Source: Acinetobacter lwoffii (lineage in GTDB: Bacteria; Pseudomonadota; Gammaproteobacteria; Pseudomonadales; Moraxellaceae). Taken from it: a DNA stretch of 60,717 bases. This document shows positions 1 through 7,307 of this stretch, one piece after another; the first letter of the stretch is position 1, and each line of letters starts with the position of its first letter. The stretch covers positions 1 to 60,717 of the forward strand of contig NZ_DCLL01000039.1 of the NCBI RefSeq assembly GCF_002321025.1, given 5' to 3'. The notes below the pieces were generated by a model. It was not told the origin of the DNA, did not search any database, and saw only the letters and a program-made list of their open reading frames with translations. Both the position numbers and the translations under genes were made by a program.

Positions 1-15
1 GGCTCTAGACTAGCA
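1..15. repeat. Left terminal inverted repeat of the insertion sequence
   Basis: GGCTCTAGACTAGCA is the exact reverse complement of 718-732. It starts at the first base of the window. Confidence 0.9.
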
Positions 16-30
16 GATTTACACTTAATT

Positions 31-693
31 TTACCTAATGAGGTTCCACAGCTCAGTTGCTAACTCATTAGGTTCCCTCATCCAACGCCATTCAGTTTCT
101 TTAAGATGATAATCAAAGTACTCTTTTGATATGCCGTTAAACTTTGCTAGCCTTCTTTTACAAAAGCTCCAAAATGATTCTATTCCATTTATATGACATT
201 CTCCTCTAGCAAACTCATTTGCTCCGTGATTTACCCTAAAATGCTTTGAATAACCCACATCAACAAGACCATTATAGCCACGCCATCCATCACTATAAAT
301 CACACTCTCAAGTGAAACTTTACCAATGATAACCTCTTGTAAAGTCTTCATTTTACAGTCAGGTGCGATTTCAGTATAGACGCGCCCATTACGTTCGAAT
401 ATTCCAAATACTGGCTGTTTTAGAGTCCCACGACCACGCTTTAACTTTCCATGAAACCCACGTTGCCTTTTCGCTCCAAAATAGCTTTCATCTACTTCTA
501 TTGAACCAACAAACTTAGCTCCTAAATCTGTTTGATGATCATAGATAGTTTCTCTAAAAAGCATGTACCAATAGTTAATCGTATTACGATTTAAATTGAG
601 TAATAAGGCTGTTTTGGAAGCAGGAATATCAACACAAAAGCATTGAATAATTTTTTTAATCTTGTAGTGACTTAATTTACTGTTTTCTATCAT
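31..693 (-). CDS. IS1595-family (ISXO2-like) DDE transposase
   Basis: This 220-residue protein catalyses transposition of the element. The ISXO2-like catalytic domain is visible: the first acidic residue is in VDESYFGA (about residue 68), the second in YSDGWRGY (about 133), and the C-terminal one in NGIESFWSFCKRRL (about 172). The N-terminal zinc ribbon of some IS1595 groups is absent; an HTH-like segment (SKTALLLNLNRNTINYW) is there instead, as in IS1016-type members. The frame is intact from ATG at 693 to the stop at 31, so the element may be active. The start codon lies 24 bp inside the right inverted repeat, so the promoter must lie in the IS end or the flanking DNA. Confidence 0.9.
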   Translation of the reverse strand: MIENSKLSHYKIKKIIQCFCVDIPASKTALLLNLNRNTINYWYMLFRETIYDHQTDLGAKFVGSIEVDESYFGAKRQRGFHGKLKRGRGTLKQPVFGIFERNGRVYTEIAPDCKMKTLQEVIIGKVSLESVIYSDGWRGYNGLVDVGYSKHFRVNHGANEFARGECHINGIESFWSFCKRRLAKFNGISKEYFDYHLKETEWRWMREPNELATELWNLIR

Positions 694-717
694 GATTCTA
701 GACTAACATAATCATTT

Positions 718-732
718 TGCTAGTCTAGAGCC
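718..732. repeat. Right terminal inverted repeat of the insertion sequence
   Basis: TGCTAGTCTAGAGCC pairs perfectly with 1-15. Part of it (TAGTCTAG, 721-728) also pairs with CTAGACTA at 698-705, just upstream of the transposase start. Confidence 0.9.
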
Positions 733-742
733 TAAAAAAAAT

Positions 743-768
743 GCCAGTCAATTGCTTAACTGACTGGC
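743..768 (-). terminator. Hairpin with minus-strand T-tract beside the IS
   Basis: GCCAGTCA (743-750) and TGACTGGC (761-768) form a perfect 8-bp stem with a 10-nt loop. The A-run at 734-741 gives a U-tract when read on the minus strand, so this resembles an intrinsic terminator pointing toward the IS. Nothing now lies on the minus strand to its right, because ahpF is on the plus strand. Confidence 0.5.
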
Positions 769-1006
769 CTGGCATTACCTGAATAGGGAGCATTTTTTGA
801 TGGAATTTCAACGCTATTTTTAAGACAACCTATTCAACTTGCTCTATATAGCCCAAAAATAAAAACAAGGCAGCATAAAGTCTATAACTGGATTAATAAT
901 CTAAAATACCGATCAATAAAATAAAAACAAACTGTTTTACCTATTTATTCAATTCATTTAATATCCTGTTATCAAATAAACATTTACTCCTTTGGAGACG
1001 TTAGCA

Positions 1007-2572
1007 ATGTTAGATCAAAATACTTCAGCCCAACTTAAAACCTTATTAGAACGCCTAGAAGGCCCGATTGAACTGGTCGCGACTTTAGATGATTCTGATA
1101 AATCAGCCAAAATTCAGGAACTGGTTTCCGAAGTAGCTGCACTGTCTGATCTGGTGACTGCACGCTTTGATGGGACCAATGCACGTGCGCCAAGTTTTGG
1201 GATTGTCAAACAAGGTGAGGAACCGCGTGTGTTCTTTGCAGGCTTGCCAATGGGTCATGAGTTTACTTCGCTGATTCTGGCATTGCTGCAAACTTCAGGT
1301 TATGCACCAAAAGTCTCTGATGAAGTTCTGGCGAATATTAAGAGCCTGGGTGTTCAATCTAATTTCGATGTATTTGTATCGTTAAGCTGCCATAACTGTC
1401 CGGATGTGGTTCAGGCACTCAACCTGATTGCGATCTATAACCCGGGGACTACAGCGACCATGATTGATGGGGCCTTCTTCCAGGACGAAGTAGAAGAACG
1501 CAAGATCATGGCAGTACCGATGGTATTCCAGGACAACCAGCATATCGGTCAGGGTCGTATGACACTGGAAGAAATCATTGCCAAACTGGATAGCAATGCC
1601 GCTGCCAAAGATGCTGAAAAGCTGAATGCCAAAGAAGCCTTTGATGTCCTGGTGATTGGTGGCGGCCCTGCGGGTAATACTTCTGCAATCTATGCAGCAC
1701 GTAAAGGCATTAAAACCGGGATTGTGGCTGAACGCATGGGCGGTCAGGTCATGGATACCATGGACATCGAAAACTTCACGTCGGTACAGAAAACTCAAGG
1801 TCCGAAGTTTGCAGCCGAGATGGAAGCCCACGTGCGTGAATATGGTGTCGACATCATGAACCTGCAACGGGTATCCAACATCAAAGGTGCAGATGAAACA
1901 GCCAATGGTCTGGTGGAAGTGACGTTAGAGAATGGTGCCAAACTGGAATCGAAAACCGTGATTCTTTCGACCGGTGCACGCTGGAGAGAGATGAACGTTC
2001 CGGGTGAACAGGAATACAAAACCCGTGGTGTGGCATATTGCCCGCACTGTGATGGCCCACTGTTCAAGGGTAAACGTGTCGCCGTGATTGGTGGTGGTAA
2101 CTCGGGTGTAGAGGCTGCGATTGACCTTGCTGGTATTGTTGAGCATGTCACGCTGGTCGAGTTTGATACTAAATTGCGTGCGGATCAGGTGCTGCAAGAC
2201 AAACTCAACAGCTTGCCGAATACCACAGTCATCAAGAATGCCCTCTCAACAGAAGTGGTTGGTGATGGTGCACAGGTGACCGGTCTAAAATATAAAGACC
2301 GTGCTACGGATGAAGAGCACACAGTAGAACTTGCCGGGATCTTCGTGCAGATCGGTTTGTTGCCAAATACGGACTTCCTGAAAGAAACAACTGTTGAATT
2401 AACCAACCGTGGCGAGATCGTGATTAACGACCGCAACGAAACCAATGTCAAAGGGGTATTTGCTGCAGGTGACTGTACCACAGTGCCTTATAAGCAGATC
2501 ATCATCGCGACCGGTGAAGGTGCCAAGGCATCATTGTCTGCTTTTGATTACATCATCCGTTCAGGACAATAA
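1007..2572 (+). CDS. ahpF: Alkyl hydroperoxide reductase subunit F (AhpF)
   Basis: This FAD-dependent disulfide reductase moves electrons from NADH to the peroxiredoxin AhpC in the cytoplasmic peroxide defence. The 521-residue protein has the full AhpF layout. An N-terminal tandem thioredoxin fold has its redox pair in CHNC (about residue 128). An FAD-binding VIGGGPAG follows near 215, the thioredoxin-reductase-type CPHC near 346, a NADH-binding VIGGGNSG near 360, and a C-terminal GDC FAD motif. ATG at 1007 has GGAG 9 nt upstream; the in-frame TTG at 992 is a poorer choice. No ahpC is next to it. An IS sits about 270 bp upstream. Confidence 0.95.
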   Translation: MLDQNTSAQLKTLLERLEGPIELVATLDDSDKSAKIQELVSEVAALSDLVTARFDGTNARAPSFGIVKQGEEPRVFFAGLPMGHEFTSLILALLQTSGYAPKVSDEVLANIKSLGVQSNFDVFVSLSCHNCPDVVQALNLIAIYNPGTTATMIDGAFFQDEVEERKIMAVPMVFQDNQHIGQGRMTLEEIIAKLDSNAAAKDAEKLNAKEAFDVLVIGGGPAGNTSAIYAARKGIKTGIVAERMGGQVMDTMDIENFTSVQKTQGPKFAAEMEAHVREYGVDIMNLQRVSNIKGADETANGLVEVTLENGAKLESKTVILSTGARWREMNVPGEQEYKTRGVAYCPHCDGPLFKGKRVAVIGGGNSGVEAAIDLAGIVEHVTLVEFDTKLRADQVLQDKLNSLPNTTVIKNALSTEVVGDGAQVTGLKYKDRATDEEHTVELAGIFVQIGLLPNTDFLKETTVELTNRGEIVINDRNETNVKGVFAAGDCTTVPYKQIIIATGEGAKASLSAFDYIIRSGQ

Positions 2573-2578
2573 AAAAAA

Positions 2579-2610
2579 TAGCACCTGGGTTCCCCAAAAC
2601 CTTGGTGCTA
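2579..2610 (+). other. Hairpin directly after ahpF
   Basis: TAGCACC (2579-2585) pairs with GGTGCTA (2604-2610). There is no strong T-run after it, so it is probably a 3' stabilising stem in front of the real terminator at 2642. Confidence 0.4.
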
Positions 2611-2640
2611 TATCTTATAAATACATTATTATCGCTTTAT

Positions 2641-2678
2641 AGGAGCTCGGGACGCTAACACCCGAGCTCCTTTTTTTT
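2641..2678 (+). terminator. Intrinsic terminator of ahpF
   Basis: GGAGCTCGGG (2642-2651) and CCCGAGCTCC (2661-2670) form a perfect 10-bp stem, followed by eight T residues at 2671-2678. Confidence 0.92.
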
Positions 2679-2819
2679 ATTTATTGTTGGATCAGCCAAA
2701 AGTGTCCCCACGCACTTTCAGCTGTTCTTTGCCTCTCACTTTTTGTTTTCAACCCTTATTTTTATACTTTCCCCAAGGTTGTCTTTACATAAAGCAATAT
2801 TTATTCCATTGCTTCATTT

Positions 2820-3074
2820 TTAAGATTTAAATAAATTCAAACCCTTAAATTTTTCCAGTAATTGTTCTTGTGATTCCCGATACTCCGGATGTGGAACAAT
2901 GCATTCAATCGGACAGACATCCACACAGGTCTGATGCTCATAAAAACCGACACATTCAGTACAACGGTTCACATCAATTTCATAGACTTTCGCACCTTCA
3001 TAAATCGCGTCATTCGGGCATTCCGGTAAACACATATCGCAATTGATGCATTTGTCGGTAATGAGCAGTGCCAT
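2820..3074 (-). CDS. yfhL: YfhL-type 2[4Fe-4S] ferredoxin
   Basis: This 84-residue electron carrier has two 4Fe-4S cluster motifs. The first is CINCDMCLPECP near residue 9. The second is the variant CTECVGFYEHQTCVDVCP near residue 38, whose spacing (an insert between the second and third Cys) is typical of YfhL and Allochromatium-type ferredoxins. It starts 2 nt after the stop of the upstream U32-family gene, so the two are almost certainly co-transcribed and translationally coupled. The pairing suggests that it donates electrons to, or works with, TrhP in tRNA hydroxylation. That role is inferred from context. Confidence 0.88.
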   Translation of the reverse strand: MALLITDKCINCDMCLPECPNDAIYEGAKVYEIDVNRCTECVGFYEHQTCVDVCPIECIVPHPEYRESQEQLLEKFKGLNLFKS

Positions 3075-3076
3075 AT

Positions 3077-4468
3077 TTAACTCGCCTGATAAGCCAGTGA
3101 AGATGCCGAAATATTCGCAGTCGAGCTTGGCAGATTACGAATCAGCAGGGCATATTGCATATCGACATCTGCCGGAACCGGAATCTCGACGATATGACCT
3201 GAACCTTTGGCGTCTTCGATCAGATTACCTTTTTTGTCTTTCATTTCGGTTAAAGTAAAGATGATATTTCCTTTAGTCGTCATCAGTTCGAGTGAGTCAC
3301 CCACCACAAAGCGATTTTTCACATCAATCTTGATGTAATCGCCATTACGTTCCAGCACCTCACCGCAGAAAATTTGATGATCAAAACTGGAAGAACCATG
3401 TTCATAATTCTGATATTCACTATGTACATGGCGGCGCAGGAAACCTTCGGTATAACCACGATTCGCTAAGCCTTCTAATTGTGTCATCAGTGACGGGTCA
3501 AAAGGTTTACCAGCCAACGCATCATCAATCGCTTTACGGTAAATTTGAGCAGTACGGGCGCAATAGAAATAAGACTTGGTACGGCCTTCGATTTTCAGTG
3601 AATGCACACCCACTTTAGTTAAGCGCTCTACATGCTGGACTGCACGCAGATCTTTAGAATTCATAAAATAAGTGCCGTGTTCATCTTCTTCTGCGGCAAA
3701 CATATCTTCATCATTCCGCTGCAATAACACAGGCTCATCAAACTGATGTTGTTCTTGCATGTGTTGTTCGTCGGCATCTTTGGAGCAGCAGCCTGAATCC
3801 AGATTTTTCACTGGAATCACATCACCGGTTTCATCTTCCTTAGCATCCAGCACTTTATATTCCCAGCGGCAGGCATTGGTGCAGGCACCCTGATTGGCAT
3901 CACGTTTGTTCATATAGCCTGACAGCATGCAACGGCCAGAATAGGCCATGCACAGTGCACCATGAACAAAGACTTCAATCTCCATATCGGGCACTTGCTG
4001 TTTGATTTCTGCAATTTCTTCAATCGACAGTTCACGTGACAGAATCACACGGGTCAGGCCCATATTTTTCCAGAATTTCACGGTTGCCCAGTTCACGGCA
4101 TTGGCCTGAACCGATAGGTGAATGTCCATCTCTGGAAAATGTTCACGCACCAGCATGATCAGACCTGGATCGGACATGATCAACGCATCTGGCTGCATCG
4201 CCACTACAGGCGCTAAATCACGAATAAAATTTTTCAGCTTGGAGTTATGCGGTTGGATATTGACCACCACATAGAATTTTTTGCCTAGTTCGTGCGCTTC
4301 TTTGATGCCAATCGCTAAATTGTCATGGTCAAATTCATTATTACGAACACGCAGGCTATAGCGCGGCTGGCCGGCATAGACTGCATCTGCACCATAAGCA
4401 AAGGCATAGCGCATATTTTTCAGTGAGCCAGCAGGTGAGAGAAGTTCGGTAACAGTGGTAATGCTCAT
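3077..4468 (-). CDS. trhP: U32-family protein, prephenate-dependent tRNA uridine(34) hydroxylase (TrhP/YegQ-like)
   Basis: The family member in E. coli takes part in forming 5-hydroxyuridine at the wobble position of tRNA, with prephenate as the required metabolite. The sequence has the opening ELLSPAGSLKNMRYAFAYGADAVY and the U32 signature around EVFVHGALCMAYSGRC with its cysteines, then further Cys (GACTNACRW, DSGCCSKD). It is 463 residues from ATG 4468, close to the 453 of E. coli YegQ. An in-frame ATG at 4486 is also possible; neither has a clear ribosome-binding site. It is followed 2 nt later by a ferredoxin gene. Older annotations call this a collagenase-like peptidase. Confidence 0.88.
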   Translation of the reverse strand: MSITTVTELLSPAGSLKNMRYAFAYGADAVYAGQPRYSLRVRNNEFDHDNLAIGIKEAHELGKKFYVVVNIQPHNSKLKNFIRDLAPVVAMQPDALIMSDPGLIMLVREHFPEMDIHLSVQANAVNWATVKFWKNMGLTRVILSRELSIEEIAEIKQQVPDMEIEVFVHGALCMAYSGRCMLSGYMNKRDANQGACTNACRWEYKVLDAKEDETGDVIPVKNLDSGCCSKDADEQHMQEQHQFDEPVLLQRNDEDMFAAEEDEHGTYFMNSKDLRAVQHVERLTKVGVHSLKIEGRTKSYFYCARTAQIYRKAIDDALAGKPFDPSLMTQLEGLANRGYTEGFLRRHVHSEYQNYEHGSSSFDHQIFCGEVLERNGDYIKIDVKNRFVVGDSLELMTTKGNIIFTLTEMKDKKGNLIEDAKGSGHIVEIPVPADVDMQYALLIRNLPSSTANISASSLAYQAS

Positions 4469-4618
4469 GATCAAATCGAAAGACATATAAAAAGTACGGT
4501 TTTATTCTAATCATCTGGAATTTGGATTCAACCTAGTAAATCACTCGGAAATACGCCATTTTGAGGTAAAACAAAGTTTTATTTTAAGTAGGAAGCGTCC
4601 ATAAAATTTCTTCAATAT

Positions 4619-5029
4619 TCAGTCATTTTCAGGGTTTTCAAGCGTTTTTAAAATCTGGCAATGATCAATCGTGGTCGGGGTATTGCAACTTTCTCTCAGT
4701 GTAATCAGTTGCTGTTCAAATATCTGTAATTCTTTAATTTTATTTGAAATATCCGAAAGATGCTGATCAATCAATTGGTTGACGGCACAGCAGTCTTGCT
4801 CCGGATTTTGTTCAAGTTGAATCAGGGTTTCAATCTCTTTTAACGACATGTCCAAGGCACGACAACGCTTAATAAAAAGCAGTCTTTTTAAGGCGTCTTC
4901 ACCATAATAACGATACTGATTACTTGCTCGAAAATTCGGCTGAATAAAGCCTTTTTTCTCATAAAAACGTAGGGTATCAGTGCTTAGACCAGTCTTTTTG
5001 GCCATTTCTGAAATCAAATAAACTGACAT
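4619..5029 (-). CDS. MerR-family metal-responsive regulator (CadR/PbrR type)
   Basis: This 136-residue protein has the MerR N-terminal winged helix (SEMAKKTGLSTDTLRFYEKKGFI, then NQYRYYGEDALKRLLFIKRC), a dimerisation helix, and a C-terminal region with Cys residues (DCCAVNQ, and ESC and HC further on) of the kind that bind divalent metal. It is divergent from a CDF cation transporter, and the 86-bp gap holds a 19-bp-spacer MerR promoter. It probably senses Cd, Zn, Co or Pb and activates the transporter by twisting the promoter DNA. The exact metal cannot be read from the sequence. Confidence 0.88.
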   Translation of the reverse strand: MSVYLISEMAKKTGLSTDTLRFYEKKGFIQPNFRASNQYRYYGEDALKRLLFIKRCRALDMSLKEIETLIQLEQNPEQDCCAVNQLIDQHLSDISNKIKELQIFEQQLITLRESCNTPTTIDHCQILKTLENPEND

Positions 5030-5042
5030 ATCTCCCTCATGC

Positions 5043-5073
5043 TTGACCTTGGAGTTAGTCCATAGTTTCTAAT
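5043..5073 (+). promoter_or_regulatory. MerR-type promoter and operator of the cation transporter
   Basis: The -35 TTGACC (5043-5048) and -10 TCTAAT (5068-5073) are 19 bp apart, the over-long spacing that MerR regulators act on. In the spacer the imperfect dyad ACctTGGAgttagTCCAtaGT has a perfect TGGA-N5-TCCA core. It faces the transporter gene 43 bp downstream. Confidence 0.75.
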
Positions 5074-5115
5074 CAATTTATCGTATTTTAGATAAAAAAT
5101 CATCGGGGGAATGAT

Positions 5116-5739
5116 ATGGCTTGTAGTTGTAGTCCTGAACCGGCACCCATCAAGCCCAACAGCAAATTTAGAACAGCGCTATGGATTGCCTTGCTGGTGA
5201 ACTTGACTTTATTTGTAGTGGAGCTGATCGGTGGTGCATATGCACATTCATCGGCCTTGTGGGCAGACGCGCTAGATTTCTTTGGAGATGCGGTCAATTA
5301 CGGAATTTCTTTGGCTGTACTCGGTGCGAGTCTGTATTGGCGGGCAACAGTCGCTTTGGTGAAGGGAATGACCATGGCATTGTTTGGTCTGGTGGTTATT
5401 GGCAAAGTGATTTACGCCTATCTGCAAGGCATTCCACCTGAAGCACTGACAATGGGCCTGATTGGCGTGCTGGCCCTAGTGGCAAATGTTTTTACAGCAG
5501 CCATTCTTTATGCTTTTCGTGAGGGGGATTCCAATATGCGGTCGGTCTGGCTCTGTAGTCGCAATGATGCAATTGGCAACTTTGCGGTCATTTTGGCAGC
5601 CGTAGGCGTATTTGGTACAGGCAGTCTTTGGCCAGATATTATTGTGGCTGTAATTATCGCAACACTCGGCATCACATCAGGTTATCAAGTGATTAAGCAG
5701 TCTCTTGAAGAAAGATCACTAAAACATAAATCCAGCTAA
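5116..5739 (+). CDS. CDF-family heavy-metal cation efflux protein (CzcD-like, short)
   Basis: This 207-residue inner-membrane protein has six hydrophobic segments. The metal-site motifs of CDF transporters are visible: ALWADALDFFGDAVNY in TM2 (DxxxD arrangement) and RNDAIGNFAVI in TM5. It lacks the usual cytosolic C-terminal domain and ends soon after TM6. The N-terminus has a possible metal-binding MACSC. It probably exports Zn, Co or Cd from the cytoplasm. ATG 5116 follows a GGGGGAA ribosome-binding site. It is controlled by the MerR-type promoter at 5043-5073. Confidence 0.85.
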   Translation: MACSCSPEPAPIKPNSKFRTALWIALLVNLTLFVVELIGGAYAHSSALWADALDFFGDAVNYGISLAVLGASLYWRATVALVKGMTMALFGLVVIGKVIYAYLQGIPPEALTMGLIGVLALVANVFTAAILYAFREGDSNMRSVWLCSRNDAIGNFAVILAAVGVFGTGSLWPDIIVAVIIATLGITSGYQVIKQSLEERSLKHKSS

Positions 5740-5750
5740 TTTTTATATTT

Positions 5751-5779
5751 AAAGCTGTCCTAAAGGGCAGCTTTTTATT
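5751..5779 (+). terminator. Terminator of the cation transporter
   Basis: AAAGCTGTCC (5751-5760), a 4-nt loop and GGGCAGCTTT (5765-5774) form a stem with one T-G wobble, followed by T residues. Confidence 0.8.
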
Positions 5780-5908
5780 TCTTTTTATTTGTATAATATG
5801 TGAAAAATAAAGCTTTACAAATTAATAAATTAAATTAGAATCTCTGGCGAAATTCATAAAATATACATAAATTTTAATAATTTATTTTTATATTCTACGA
5901 GGGTTAAT

Positions 5909-6160
5909 GTGAATTTAATTAAAATTTTTTCAATATTGGCAATATCGGGTTTAGCCGCTTGTAGTTCCAAAGTCGTGACTTATGATGCAACAGGAAAAAT
6001 CATCGGTTCATGTATGGCGACGCGTGGCCTACTTTCAATCGCGAGCGCACATTGTAGTGGTTCAGGCGATGCCTTGGGTGTGAATTACAATACGCCAAAT
6101 GCTGCTACAGGCCTGTTACCAACGCCACCAAGCCAAAATCAGATTAATTTAAAACCGTAA
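5909..6160 (+). CDS. Small lipoprotein, first of a tandem paralogous pair
   Basis: This 83-residue protein of unknown function starts with GTG at 5909 and has a GAGGGT ribosome-binding site just upstream; the overlapping ATG at 5907 runs straight into TGA. It has a signal peptide ending in the lipobox LAAC, so the mature protein would be lipidated at Cys18. The mature part has VVTYDATGKIIGSC and later HCSGS, both shared with the next gene. A Pro/Asn-rich tail follows. It probably sits in the outer membrane. No family with a known function is recognised. Confidence 0.7.
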   Translation: MNLIKIFSILAISGLAACSSKVVTYDATGKIIGSCMATRGLLSIASAHCSGSGDALGVNYNTPNAATGLLPTPPSQNQINLKP

Positions 6161-6178
6161 ATAATAAAGGGGAAGATC

Positions 6179-6361
6179 ATGAAATTATCAGCACTTATTG
6201 CACTCGTAGCGACTGTTATATTGACGGGCTGCGCATCGTCAGTGACTACATTTGACTCTCATGGCCGTATGATTGGTTCATGTAAAGCGCAAACGGGTTT
6301 CATCATTGCAGGTGGCGCAGGCTGTTCAGGTTCTGCAAATCAGGAAGGTCGTGATCGTTAA
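6179..6361 (+). CDS. Small lipoprotein, second of a tandem paralogous pair
   Basis: This 60-residue lipoprotein has a lipobox LTGC near residue 18. Its mature part (SVTTFDSHGRMIGSC, then AGCSGS) matches the upstream gene: a conserved D..G(K/R).IGSC.A motif and a C-terminal CSGS. It is 18 nt downstream of its paralogue with GGGGAAG before the ATG, and both precede one terminator, so they form a two-gene operon. Two conserved mature cysteines could form a disulfide. The function is unknown. Confidence 0.7.
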   Translation: MKLSALIALVATVILTGCASSVTTFDSHGRMIGSCKAQTGFIIAGGAGCSGSANQEGRDR

Positions 6362-6382
6362 TTATTTAGTGATTATTCCAAT

Positions 6383-6412
6383 AAAAAACCGGACTTAAAA
6401 GTCCGGTTTTTT
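6383..6412. terminator. Bidirectional terminator between the lipoprotein pair and fpr
   Basis: ACCGGACTT (6388-6396) pairs with AAGTCCGGT (6399-6407). An A-run lies to the left and a T-run to the right, so it can serve both converging units. Confidence 0.88.
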
Positions 6413-6425
6413 ATTTTAGAAAATC

Positions 6426-7205
6426 TTATTTTTCTACGAATGCACGTTCAATCACGTAGTCACCTAGAACGCCCATTTTTGGAGATTCTTTCAGACCGTG
6501 TTGGTCAAGAAGCGCAGCAACGTCATCTAGGAATGCCGGGCTACCACATAACATGGCACGGTCAGTTTCCGGGTTGAAACGTGGCAGACCGATTTTTTCA
6601 AACAGTTCACCGGTTTCAATCGCAGTCGTTACACGACCTTGGTTTGGATATTCTTCACGGGTTACGGTTGGGTAATATACCAATTTTTCTTTCGCGCCGA
6701 GTTCAGAGAAGAATTCATGATTTGGCACTTCATTCAGGATCAAATCTTGATAAGCCAGTTCTGAAATGAAACGGGTACCGTGAACTACGATGATTTTTTC
6801 AAAACGCTCATAAGTTTCAGGGTCGCGAATAGTCGACAGGAACGGTGCAAGACCTGTACCAGAAGAAAGCAGGTAAAGATTTTTACCAGGGTTTAAGTCA
6901 TCTAGTACCAATGTACCTGTCGGCTTTTTAGAAACTAAAATGTCATCGCCGACTTTGACTTTCTGCAAAATCGAAGTTAGTGGACCATCAGGCACTTTAA
7001 TTGAGAAAAACTCTAACTCTTCTTCGTAGTTGGCGCTTGCAATTGAATATGCGCGCATTAAAGGCTTGCCATTGACTTCAAGGCCGATCATTACAAACTG
7101 ACCGTTTTTAAAACGCAAAGCAGTGTCACGAGTCGTTTTAAAAGAGAATAAAGTATCATTCCAGTGGTGGACGTGAGTAATCTTTTCGACGTTAAAAGCA
7201 GCCAT
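6426..7205 (-). CDS. fpr: Ferredoxin--NADP+ reductase
   Basis: This FAD enzyme passes electrons between NADPH and ferredoxin or flavodoxin, and supports Fe-S repair and oxidative-stress defence. The 259-residue protein has the FNR FAD motif MRAYSIAS, the NADP-side LLSSGTGLAPFLSTIRD, a nucleotide-binding MLCGSPAF, and the aromatic-ended bacterial tail (AFVEK). ATG 7205 (MAAFNVEK) is preferred; the only upstream alternative in frame is TTG at 7217. Confidence 0.93.
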   Translation of the reverse strand: MAAFNVEKITHVHHWNDTLFSFKTTRDTALRFKNGQFVMIGLEVNGKPLMRAYSIASANYEEELEFFSIKVPDGPLTSILQKVKVGDDILVSKKPTGTLVLDDLNPGKNLYLLSSGTGLAPFLSTIRDPETYERFEKIIVVHGTRFISELAYQDLILNEVPNHEFFSELGAKEKLVYYPTVTREEYPNQGRVTTAIETGELFEKIGLPRFNPETDRAMLCGSPAFLDDVAALLDQHGLKESPKMGVLGDYVIERAFVEK

Positions 7206-7307
7206 TAAAGGTCTCAATAAATTATCAAATTAGAACAGCTTGCTATTCTAATCTAAATTCATTCTCGATAAACTGAATATATTTAATTGAGCTTATCAAA
7301 AAAAGTG

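Larger units (their letters stand above)
1..732 (-). mobile_element. IS1595-family insertion sequence, complete
   Basis: The element is bounded by perfect 15-bp terminal inverted repeats, GGCTCTAGACTAGCA at 1-15 and its complement at 718-732. It carries one transposase gene on the minus strand. Its size of 732 bp fits the small IS1016-like branch of the IS1595 family. The left end coincides with the first base of the window, so the left target flank cannot be seen. If the family's usual 8-bp target duplication holds, the right copy would be TAAAAAAA at 733-740. It lies about 270 bp upstream of ahpF and points away from it. Confidence 0.88.

Noticed and set aside
780..1000. OxyR site upstream of ahpF
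   Set aside because: Several ATAG/CTAT fragments occur, but their spacing does not fit the four-half-site OxyR pattern.
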